From assembly GCA_016932255.1 (NCBI GenBank), contig JAFGDE010000015.1:117422-181421 (forward strand): a stretch of DNA of 64,000 nucleotides. Reading direction: 5' to 3'. This document shows, one piece after another, positions 1 to 8,200 of this stretch; positions within the stretch are counted from its first letter, which is position 1, and each line of letters opens with the position of its first letter. Source of the stretch: Candidatus Saganbacteria bacterium. GTDB lineage: Bacteria > Margulisbacteria > WOR-1 > O2-12-FULL-45-9. The notes under the pieces were generated by a model. It did not search any database and was not told the DNA's origin. It saw only the letters and a program-made list of their open reading frames with translations. The position numbers were made by a program, and so were the translations under genes.

Positions 1-1
1 C

Positions 2-829
2 GCTTACGGCGCGGACAAGGTTTATTTACTGCACCACGACGAGCTGAAAGACTATAAATCCCTGCCCTACACCCGGGCGGTCTCTGAGGTCCTGACCAAG
101 TACAAGCCTGAGGTCTTTCTGCTGGGCGCGACCACCATGGGCCGCGATCTGGCCGCCCGGTTGGCTATCCGCATTGGCGCCGGCTTGACAGCCGACTGCA
201 CCGGCCTGTCCATAGACAAGACCAAGAAGATCCTTCAGCAGACGCGGCCGGCTTTTGGCGGCAATATTATGGCCACCATCATCTCGCCTAATAACCGGCC
301 GCAAATGGCCACGGTCCGTCCCAAGGTCTTCAAGAAACCGGACCGCCAGGAAGGCCGCAAAGGCGAGCTGGTCAAGTTCTCTCCAGCTATTAACCCGGAA
401 GACCTGGTCGTCAAACTGCTTGAAGTGATCAAGGACGAGAGCATCAAGGTCAATCTGGCGGAAGCAGAGATAATCGTCTCCGGCGGCCGCGGCATCGGCG
501 AGGCCAAGAACTTCAAGCTGATCGAAGACCTGGCCAAGGTCCTGGGCGGCGCGGTTGGCGCCTCGCGCGCGACCGTTGACGCGGGCTGGATCTCAGCCCA
601 TCATCAGGTCGGCCAAACCGGCAAGACCGTTGCGCCGAAACTCTATATTGCCTGCGGTATTTCCGGCAAGATCCAGCATCTGGTCGGCATGCAGTCGTCG
701 GACACGATAGTGGCGATCAACAAAGATCCGGACGCTCCGATCTTCAAGGTCGCTACTTACGGCATCGTTGGGGATCTGTTCGAATACGTTCCCCTTTTGA
801 CCAAGAAGATACAGGAGCTCAGAGGCTAA
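2..829 (+). CDS. etfA: Electron transfer flavoprotein subunit alpha (5' end outside window)
   Basis: The gene enters from the left edge, and 275 residues plus the stop are visible. ETF alpha pairs with ETF beta, holds FAD and passes electrons from acyl-CoA or similar dehydrogenases to the respiratory chain or to bifurcating partners. The C-terminal FAD domain is clear: it has the family signature around LYIACGISGKIQHLVGM, followed by IVAINKDPDAPIF. The N-terminal Rossmann-like part is only partly present. Its partner etfB would be expected just upstream, outside the window. The fatty-acid synthesis operon follows in the same direction after an 85-bp gap that contains an imperfect hairpin, so a shared transcript is possible but not shown. 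Confidence 0.95.
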   Translation, partial: AYGADKVYLLHHDELKDYKSLPYTRAVSEVLTKYKPEVFLLGATTMGRDLAARLAIRIGAGLTADCTGLSIDKTKKILQQTRPAFGGNIMATIISPNNRPQMATVRPKVFKKPDRQEGRKGELVKFSPAINPEDLVVKLLEVIKDESIKVNLAEAEIIVSGGRGIGEAKNFKLIEDLAKVLGGAVGASRATVDAGWISAHHQVGQTGKTVAPKLYIACGISGKIQHLVGMQSSDTIVAINKDPDAPIFKVATYGIVGDLFEYVPLLTKKIQELRG

Positions 830-914
830 CGAGCTTCGGCGCTGAAAGCGTCGGTTCTTGCCTGCGGTCAGGAACTGACGGTTTCACATTGCCAAATAAA
901 TAAGGGGAAAGATA

Positions 915-1784
915 ATGGACACGGCCTTTGTGTTTCCCGGCCAGGGCTCGCAGAGCGTTGGCATGGGCAAAGACCTGGCAGAGAGCTATCTTGACCAGGC
1001 CAACGATGTGCTGGGCTTTGACCTGAAGAAGCTCTGCTTCGAAGGCCCGGAAGAAGCACTTAAACGCACGGATATCACCCAACCGGCCATACTGACGGTC
1101 AGCATCGCTGCCTTTTATCGCCTCTCGTCCTACGTCCCTCGTCCCTCGTTTTTCGCTGGCCACAGCCTGGGCGAGTTTTCCGCCCTGGTCGCCGCCTCCG
1201 CCCTCTCCTTTAACGACGCGGTCAGACTTGTCCATCTCAGAGGGAAATTCATGCAGGAAGCCGTGCCAATGGGCCAGGGAGCCATGGCCGCGATTATCGG
1301 CGGCGATAACGGCAAGATCAAAGAGATCTGTCAGTCTGTCGGCAATGTCTGGCCGGCTAATTTCAATTCTCCTGGTCAGGTCGTTATTTCCGGTAAAAAG
1401 GAAGCGGTCGAGACCGCCGGCAACAAGATCAAGGAAGCCGGCGCCAAAAGAGTGATCCCCCTGGCTGTTTCCGCGCCTTTCCACTGCCCGCTGATGCAGC
1501 CTGCCGCAGACAAGCTTAAAGCTGAACTGGACAAAATCGAGATCAAAGACGCCCAAATACCGGTCGTGGCCAATGTCACGGCCGAAGCTGTGACCGAAGG
1601 GGCCAAGATCAGGGAACTGCTGGTCAAACAGGTGACCAGCCCGGTCCTGTGGGAAGCTTCGATCAAAAATATGATCGGTAACGGCATTAATAACTTTATT
1701 GAGGTCGGCTCAGGCTCGGTCCTGGCCGGTCTGATCAAGAAGATCGACCGGTCCGTTGAAGTTAAATCATTTTTAAATATTTGA
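915..1784 (+). CDS. fabD: Malonyl-CoA:ACP transacylase
   Basis: FabD moves malonyl from CoA to acyl carrier protein, which supplies the extender for fatty acid synthesis in the cytoplasm. At 289 residues the length is typical of the family. The sequence shows the oxyanion motif FPGQGSQ at the start, the nucleophile motif GHSLGE with Ser84, Arg109 in LRGKFMQ that binds the malonyl carboxylate, and His190 in SAPFHCPLMQ. A site GGGGA lies just before the ATG. The stretch coding for residues 70-79, just before GHSLGE, is built from repeated tcgtccc words and looks like a short repeat accepted in frame. It is the first gene of the cluster fabD-fabG-acpP-fabK-fabF. Confidence 0.96.
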   Translation: MDTAFVFPGQGSQSVGMGKDLAESYLDQANDVLGFDLKKLCFEGPEEALKRTDITQPAILTVSIAAFYRLSSYVPRPSFFAGHSLGEFSALVAASALSFNDAVRLVHLRGKFMQEAVPMGQGAMAAIIGGDNGKIKEICQSVGNVWPANFNSPGQVVISGKKEAVETAGNKIKEAGAKRVIPLAVSAPFHCPLMQPAADKLKAELDKIEIKDAQIPVVANVTAEAVTEGAKIRELLVKQVTSPVLWEASIKNMIGNGINNFIEVGSGSVLAGLIKKIDRSVEVKSFLNI

Positions 1785-1785
1785 T

Positions 1786-1879
1786 CCCCACAATGAATTG
1801 TGGGGAATTATTCCGCAGATTTTAATCTGCGGTGTTAAAGGTTGAAGCTGAGGAACCGCGACGTTCAGTCGCTGGTTCC
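1786..1879. repeat. Three consecutive perfect or near-perfect hairpins between fabD and fabG
   Basis: Three inverted repeats follow the fabD stop back to back. At 1786-1805, CCCCACAAT pairs with ATTGTGGGG. At 1813-1832, CCGCAGATT pairs with AATCTGCGG. At 1852-1879, GGAACC plus CGAC pairs with GTCG plus GGTTCC. None is followed by a T run, so they are not ordinary terminators. They may act as mRNA processing or stability elements that set the fabD/fabG ratio, or they may be dispersed palindromes. Confidence 0.75.
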
Positions 1880-1898
1880 GAAAAAACGGAGGAAGAAC

Positions 1899-2645
1899 AT
1901 GCAATTGAAAGGTAAGGTCGCCTTAGTTACCGGCTCAGCCCAGGGTATCGGCAAAGCTATCGCCGTGGCCCTGGCCAAGGCCGGCGCTAATATCATCATT
2001 TCCGACATCAACCTGGAGCTGGCCAACAAGACCGCTGAGGAGATCAAGGCGCTGGGCGTAAAGACCATGTCGGTCAAGCTCAATGTTGCCGACGCTACCG
2101 AGGCCGAAGAAGTGGTCAAACAGGCCAAAGAAGCCATGGGCCAGATCGATATCCTGGTCAACAATGCCGGTATCACCCGCGACACCCTCTTTATACGAAT
2201 GAAGAAAGAAGATTGGGACCTGGTGCTCAACATCAACCTGAACGGCGTTTTCAATATGTGCAAGGCGGTCGTGCCACTGATGATGAAACAGCGTTTTGGC
2301 CGGATCATTAATATCGCTTCCATTGTCGGCGAAATGGGCAATTTCGGCCAGGCCAATTACGCCGCGTCCAAAGCCGGCGTGATCGGGCTGACCAAGACTC
2401 TGGCACGCGAGACCGCTCCGCGCGGCATCACGGTCAACGCTATCGCTCCGGGCTTTATTCAAACAGCAATGACTGATAAAATACCAGAGGAAGTAAAACA
2501 GAAAATGATGGCACAAATCCCGATGGCCAAACTGGGCCAGCCCGAGGACGTGGCCAATGCCTGTCTCTTTCTGGCCAGCGAAGCCGCGGCTTATATTACC
2601 GGCCAGGTGATCAATGTTAACGGCGGCATGTTGATGAACACTTAG
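1899..2645 (+). CDS. fabG: 3-oxoacyl-[ACP] reductase
   Basis: FabG is the NADPH-dependent beta-ketoacyl-ACP reductase of the short-chain dehydrogenase family and the first reduction step of each elongation round. The chosen start at 1899 gives 248 residues, the family's usual length; it directly follows the site GGAGGAAG. An in-frame ATG at 1842 would add 19 basic residues encoded by the intergenic hairpin and is rejected. The dinucleotide motif TGSAQGIG is at residues 11-18 and NNAG at 88-91. The catalytic residues are Ser141, Tyr154 and Lys158 (YAASK). Confidence 0.96.
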   Translation: MQLKGKVALVTGSAQGIGKAIAVALAKAGANIIISDINLELANKTAEEIKALGVKTMSVKLNVADATEAEEVVKQAKEAMGQIDILVNNAGITRDTLFIRMKKEDWDLVLNINLNGVFNMCKAVVPLMMKQRFGRIINIASIVGEMGNFGQANYAASKAGVIGLTKTLARETAPRGITVNAIAPGFIQTAMTDKIPEEVKQKMMAQIPMAKLGQPEDVANACLFLASEAAAYITGQVINVNGGMLMNT

Positions 2646-2705
2646 TAGTCCGTAGGCTGTAGTCAGTAGCCTGTTTTCCTGCCTATTGCCTACTGGCTAC
2701 GGTCT
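2643..2705. repeat. Imperfect inverted repeat made of gtag/gcctac words, fabG-acpP gap
   Basis: The gap between fabG and acpP is nearly filled by a degenerate inverted repeat. The left arm reads gtccgtaggctgtagtcag and the right arm reads cctactggctacggtctac. Each arm repeats short gtag or ctac words. It resembles the other word-built inverted repeats in this window near 15.2, 30.1 and 56.3 kb. Confidence 0.55.
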
Positions 2706-2725
2706 ACAAAAAAGGAGGTGAAACA

Positions 2726-2971
2726 ATGGACGAGAATCAAGTTTTCGAACAGGTAAAGAAAGTTGTTGTTGAACAGCTGGGGGTCAATGAGTCCGAGATC
2801 ACGCGCGAGGCTTCCTTTGTGGACGATCTGGGCGCTGATTCCCTGGATACGGTCGAGCTCGTCATGGCCCTGGAGGAATCTTTCGGCACCGAGATCCCGG
2901 ATGAGGACGCTGAAAAGATCAAGACGATCGGCGACACCGTGAGCTATATCCTGTCCCATAGCAAAAAGTAA
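2726..2971 (+). CDS. acpP: Acyl carrier protein
   Basis: This small acidic helical protein of 81 residues carries growing acyl chains on a phosphopantetheine arm. The attachment serine is Ser39 in DDLGADSLD, followed by the conserved acidic helix [10 protein letters not shown]. It has the strongest ribosome binding site of the cluster, AAAGGAGGTGA at 6 nt before the ATG, which fits the high level at which ACP is made. It sits between fabG and fabK, a usual position in fatty-acid gene clusters. Confidence 0.98.
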   Translation: MDENQVFEQVKKVVVEQLGVNESEITREASFVDDLGADSLDTVELVMALEESFGTEIPDEDAEKIKTIGDTVSYILSHSKK

Positions 2972-2976
2972 TAATA

Positions 2977-3936
2977 ATGCGATTACCGGAACTTCAAATA
3001 GCTGATCTCGTGGCCAAGGTCCCCATTATCCAGGGGGGCATGGCCGTGCGTATCTCCACCGGGGCTCTGGCTGGTGCTGTGGCCGCTGCAGGCGGCATCG
3101 GCGTCATCGGCGCTTCAGGGATGACGTTTGAGGAACTGGCAAATGAGATCCGGTTGGCCCGGGCTAAAGCCCAAGGCGGCATTATAGGCATTAACATCAT
3201 GTTCGCAGCCAGGGAATTTTGGGGGATCGTTAAAACAGCGATCAAGGAAAAAATTGACCTCGTCTTTACCGGGGCTGGTTTTTCCCGAGATATCTTCAAG
3301 GTCGGCCAAGATAACGATACCCCCATTGTTCCCATAGTTTCTTCCGCCCGCCTGGCCCAGACCTCGACCCGCTGCGGCGCAGCCGCTATCGTGGTCGAGG
3401 GCAAGGAAGCCGGCGGGCATCTGGGCACAGACCGGCCAATCCGCGAGATATTGCCCGAGGTCAGGCAGGTGACTGACCTGCCGGTCATTGCCGCCGGCGG
3501 CATAACCACCGGGGCGGATATCGTGGAGATGTTCAAGCTGGGAGCCAATGGCGTGCAGATCGCCACCAGGTTCGTCCTGTCAGAAGAATGCAACGCAGCC
3601 CTGCCCTATAAACAACGCTATCAAACTGCCAGGCAAGAGGATATCGTTACGATCTCCTCGCCTGTCGGACTGCCCGGCCGGGCGATCAAAACTCCTTTTG
3701 TGGAAAAGATCCTGAGCAAGACAGCCCCCAAACCTGTCGGCTGTGATTTCTGCCTTAAACACTGTTCTCTGGAATACTGCATCATCCAGGCGCTGATCAA
3801 CTCTCAGAATGGGGACATCGATAACGGCGTCGTCTTTTCCGGAGAGAACGTCTGGAAGATCAAGGACAAGAGCATCAGACCGGCTGCGGAGATCGTTAAA
3901 GAACTTGCCAAAGAAGCTGAGGAGGTTCAAGTATGA
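2977..3936 (+). CDS. fabK: FMN-dependent enoyl-ACP reductase II / nitronate monooxygenase family
   Basis: This TIM-barrel flavoprotein has 319 residues. Its place between acpP and fabF argues that it is FabK, the enoyl-ACP reductase of this organism. Sequence alone cannot exclude a nitronate monooxygenase. It shows PIIQGGMA near the N-terminus, the active-site loop EGKEAGGHLG with His148, and the FMN phosphate site AAGGITTGAD. An unusual C-terminal segment holds Cys256, Cys259, Cys263 and Cys268 (CDFCLKHCSLEYC), which could bind a metal or form disulfides. It starts 5 nt after the acpP stop with no clear binding site, so its translation is probably coupled to acpP. Confidence 0.88.
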   Translation: MRLPELQIADLVAKVPIIQGGMAVRISTGALAGAVAAAGGIGVIGASGMTFEELANEIRLARAKAQGGIIGINIMFAAREFWGIVKTAIKEKIDLVFTGAGFSRDIFKVGQDNDTPIVPIVSSARLAQTSTRCGAAAIVVEGKEAGGHLGTDRPIREILPEVRQVTDLPVIAAGGITTGADIVEMFKLGANGVQIATRFVLSEECNAALPYKQRYQTARQEDIVTISSPVGLPGRAIKTPFVEKILSKTAPKPVGCDFCLKHCSLEYCIIQALINSQNGDIDNGVVFSGENVWKIKDKSIRPAAEIVKELAKEAEEVQV

Positions 3937-5174
3937 CTCGAGTCGTAATTACCGGCATGGGCGTTGTAAGTCCCATTGGCATCGGCCTGGAAAAATTCTG
4001 GCAGAGCCTGGCCGTCGGCCAGGGCGGGATCGGCAATATTACTGCCTTTGACGCCGGCGCTTTTTCTTCCCAGGTCGCCGGCGAAGTCAATGATTTTGAT
4101 CCTAACGATTACTTTGATAAAAAAGAGGCCCGCCGCCTGGTCCGCTTCATCCAGTTCGCCGTGGCCGCCTCACAGATGGCCCTGACGGACGCCGCTTTAA
4201 CGATAGATGAGAGCAATGCCGGTGATATCGGCGTTTTGATCGGTTCCGGTATCGGCGGCATCAGTTTTCTGGAAGAACAGGCCAGGATCTTGCAGGAAAA
4301 AGGTCCGGACAAGCTCAGTCCTTTTACCGTGCCTTACATGATCACTGATATGGCTGCGGGTTACGTTTCGATCAAGACCGGGGCCAAGGGCCCAAACTCC
4401 TGCGTGGTGACGGCCTGCGCTACCGGGACTCACGCGATCGGCGACGCTTATAAGATCATTCAGCGCGGCGCAGCCAAGATGATGATCGCCGGCGGCGCTG
4501 AAGCCTCGATCACTCCGCTGGGGGTGGGCAGTTTTTGCGCTGCCCGGGCCCTGACTACCACACATAACGCTGAACCAGCCGTGGCCAGCCGGCCTTTTGA
4601 TAAGACCCGCGACGGCTTTGTCATCGGCGAAGGCGCGGGCACTGTTATCTTAGAGGACCTGGAACACGCCAGGGCCCGGGGCGCCAAGATCCACGGCGAG
4701 ATCGTGGGCTACGGCATGAGCGGCGACGCCAGTCATATTACTGCCCCGGCACCCGGCGGCGAAGGCGCGGTTAGGGCCATCCGGGCTGCGTTCAAGGATG
4801 CTGATCTCGGCCCGGCCGATATCGACTATATAAATGCCCACGGTACTTCGACCGTACTGAATGATAAATATGAGACCATGGCCTTAAAAACGGCTTTTAG
4901 CGACAGGGCTAAAAATGTGCCTGTCAGTTCGACCAAATCCATGACCGGCCATCTCCTTGGGGCGACCGGCGCGGTCGAATTGATCGCTTCCATTCTGGCC
5001 ATCCACAATTCCAAGATCCCGCCAACGATCAATTATCACGAACCCGACCCAGATTGTGATCTGGACTATGTGCCGAACAAAGCCAGGGACAAGGATATCA
5101 GGACTGTGATGTCAAATTCGTTCGGTTTTGGCGGTCACAACGCCATCCTGATAGTTAAAAAGTACCAGGCATAA
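3933..5174 (+). CDS. fabF: Beta-ketoacyl-ACP synthase II
   Basis: FabF condenses malonyl-ACP with acyl-ACP to elongate fatty acids. It has the full family length of 413 residues and the Cys-His-His triad: Cys162 in VVTACATGTH, a histidine in NAHGTSTVLND, and a histidine in SSTKSMTGHLLGA. The C-terminal loop SNSFGFGGHN is intact. It overlaps fabK by 4 bp (ATGA), so the two are translationally coupled. The site GGAGGTT lies within the end of fabK. No fabH, plsX or acc genes are present in this window. Confidence 0.97.
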   Translation: MTRVVITGMGVVSPIGIGLEKFWQSLAVGQGGIGNITAFDAGAFSSQVAGEVNDFDPNDYFDKKEARRLVRFIQFAVAASQMALTDAALTIDESNAGDIGVLIGSGIGGISFLEEQARILQEKGPDKLSPFTVPYMITDMAAGYVSIKTGAKGPNSCVVTACATGTHAIGDAYKIIQRGAAKMMIAGGAEASITPLGVGSFCAARALTTTHNAEPAVASRPFDKTRDGFVIGEGAGTVILEDLEHARARGAKIHGEIVGYGMSGDASHITAPAPGGEGAVRAIRAAFKDADLGPADIDYINAHGTSTVLNDKYETMALKTAFSDRAKNVPVSSTKSMTGHLLGATGAVELIASILAIHNSKIPPTINYHEPDPDCDLDYVPNKARDKDIRTVMSNSFGFGGHNAILIVKKYQA

Positions 5175-5188
5175 TTCGGCCCCTGTGT

Positions 5189-5194
5189 TATAAT
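5189..5194 (+). promoter_or_regulatory. -10 box, likely leaderless start for the 5202 gene
   Basis: A perfect TATAAT is separated from the ATG at 5202 by 7 nt, and no Shine-Dalgarno site is present. Transcription would start at or next to the start codon. Confidence 0.6.
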
Positions 5195-5201
5195 AGGGCT
5201 A

Positions 5202-8200
5202 ATGAAAAAGTTCCTGAAATTATTATTTCCGGCGCTTTTGATTTTATTCTTTGCCGGTCAGGTCCCGGCCCAGCAGGGAACCTATCCCCAACTTGATATC
5301 TCCGGTTTTAAGAAATGGGAATATAAAAAAGTTGACGTCAAGCCTTCCAGTAATTATTTTTCCGGCCTGACCCAGCTGGGCGGTTATTACCCGACCTTCA
5401 CCGGCGGCCCGTGGCAGGAAAGACTCCAGTTGCGGATCATCGGCCAGCTGTCCGAGAACCTTTCTGTCACATATGATCTTGAACAACAGCCGGAAACGCC
5501 GGACCGCTATGATGTTAAGGTCAAATATTATAACAACGAATTGACCTTTGGTGATTTCACGGCCAATTTTACCGGCAACGAGTTCGCCTCCGCCTCAAAG
5601 TTCTTGAACGGCGTGATGCTGACAGCTAAAGACGGCTGGTATGACGTCATTGCCGTGCCCTCGGCCAAGCTCAAGAGCCAAACCCAGGCCCTGACGTCGC
5701 AGACAGGCAATAATACTAAAGGCCCTTACAATCTCGGCCACGGCTCGATCGTCGAGGGTTCTGAGAGCATCGAGCTTAATGATGTTCAGCTGATCCGCAA
5801 TGTCGACTATACGATCGATTATTTCGAGGGCAAGGTCACGTTCAATCGCATTCTGACCGAAGCCGATACGTTCAAATATACTTTTGAATATACCAACATT
5901 CTTGATCTGTTCTTCCCTTCCCTGTCCAAGCGTGATTTTTTCGGCTTCCAGTCGCGCTTCACGATCGATCCCGATGAATTCGGCCGGCCGCCGGTAGTGC
6001 CTGAACCTGTAATTGAATCTGCTCAGGACACTTTCCCGACCAGCGGCAGCCCGGAACCCGAAGTACTGGAGGCAGAAGCATCAGGGCAGTATCAGCTTCA
6101 GCACGTCCCGGTTGTCAATTTCTCCGAGAAACTGACATTTATGGGCACTGAATTGCGCAAGAACGAGGATTATATCATCCGCTATACCAAAGGCGAGATC
6201 AAGCTGTTGACCCGTTTTCTGCCGACAAGCAATGAGGTCCTGGTCGTGGAATACGATTATTACGTGACCTCTGAGGAAACAGAGGCTATCCTGGGCATTG
6301 GCGCCCGCGGTCCGTATAAGTTCGCCCATAACAATATCGTGCCGGAAAGCGAGCGGATCGAGGTCGACGGCAAGCTGTTCGTCAGGGACCTGGACTATAC
6401 GATAAATAATGCTAAGGGCGAGATCGCCTTTGGCGTGGTCATCGGCCCAACCTCACAGATCAAAGCCCGCTATCGCTTCAATGTATTGGCCCTGCCGGAA
6501 ACTCTTCCGTCAAAATTCCCCAAGGAGCTGATCCTTGGCATGACTTACCTCAAGGAGTCGGCAAAGAAAAGTTCCGGCACGGCAACGACGTCGCTGATCG
6601 AAAGCGTCAGCGGCCAGGATATTATAAACAATAATTATCACATTTATCTGCAGAACCGGCCGGTCGTGCCGAGCAGTGAAGGGGGCACCCTGATCGTCAA
6701 GGTCGACGGCGTGCAGCTGACCGCTGAGGTCGATTATGCCGTGCCGAGCACAGAGGTCAATGCCGGCACCGGCGATATTGAGGTCGTGCCGCCGGCTACC
6801 CTGGCCTATATCAATGACCGCGATGACCCGACCGATGGTTACGGCACAGGCACGATCAAGATCCTTAATCCTGCGACCATCATAGCGACCAGCTCGGTCA
6901 CGGTCACTTACAGTTATTCTAAGAGCATCGTCGGCAAATATTCCGGGGTGGGCGACGGGACCAGGGGCCCTTATTATCTGCGCAACATCAGAAATATCGT
7001 ACCGGGGTCAGAGACCGTCCAGGTCTGGGAACAGGGATCCTCGATCATCACGACCTATACCCGCAACTCCAGCTTTGACGCGGATGCCGGCGCAACAGGC
7101 TATTCCATCAATTATAACGCCGACAACCCTTCGATCACTTTCAATGATGATCTGGGCACGACCAAGAACTTCCAGATCATCTACCAGTATGTGCCGCCGA
7201 GTTCGGCCGGCAGCGACGACATCTCACAATCGGTCTTCGGTTTTGACGGCAAGTACAAGATCGGTGATATTTTCAACATCGAGACCGCCTATGCGAAAAG
7301 CGAAACGGACCAGGTCTTTGTCGCCGAGACAAAATACGAGGATTTCTTCGGCAACGGCACCAAGAACTACGCCCTGTCCTCGCCCAAAGAGATCATTGAA
7401 GGCAGTGAAAAGATCTCCGTTAACAACAACCTGCTTAACAAGGATATCGATTATTTTATCAGCTACTCGGCGCCGGGCCAGATCACTTTCTATTACATTA
7501 CGCCGACCACTTTGGACGCGATCTCGGTCGAATACAAATACCAGTCACAGAGCGGCATCGTTGTGGGCCAAAAGGTCAAGACCGATTCCGCCTATAAACT
7601 CTCGGCCGAGACAAAGCTGTTCGGCGACAAACTTACCATCGGCGGCAGCACCAAACAGATCGGCTTTGATTTCACGCCCATGGGCAGCACTTCTATCGGC
7701 CTGGGCTCCCGTTATAAATCATATAACGTCAAGTACCTGCCCGGCGAAGGCTGGCACGACCTGAGCACAAACTATTCATATATCGAGAACATCACGCCTA
7801 TCGGCACCACCCGCGATCGTTTCCAGCGGAGTTTTGACAATTCCGTCTCGCTGGGCCTGAACCCGGCACAGGTGGCCAGGCTTGATTTTTCTTACCGCGA
7901 TTACCGCACAATGGACGACACGAACATATTGACGCCGACCCACAGCGGCGACACAAAACAGAACTCCTACGCCGTCAGCCTGACACCGACGGAATGGAGC
8001 TATGGCGTTCTCACCTTTAATCAGAAATATGACCTTAAGAAAACCTTTTCCGAACAGGACTCTGAGCGCGACAGCAACAATTACCAGAAATCGACCATTG
8101 ATTACTCGCATGCCAATGGCCAGCTGAAGTTCACTGACCGCGTCGGGCTGGGCTATGATTTCCAGTTTAGTGAACCGAAAACGATCGCGCTTAAAAGCTC

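Noticed and set aside
819..1556. Long open frame on the minus strand opposite fabD
   Set aside because: It mirrors fabD codon structure, has no family signature, and fabD is certain.
1842..1898. N-terminal extension of FabG
   Set aside because: The extra 19 residues are encoded by the third intergenic hairpin, and the start at 1899 has a proper ribosome site and family-typical N-terminus.
7075..7764. 229-codon frame within the 1366-residue gene
   Set aside because: It lies in the +1 frame of a repeat-rich gene, and its Ser/Arg/Thr-rich translation is typical of frame-shifted reading.
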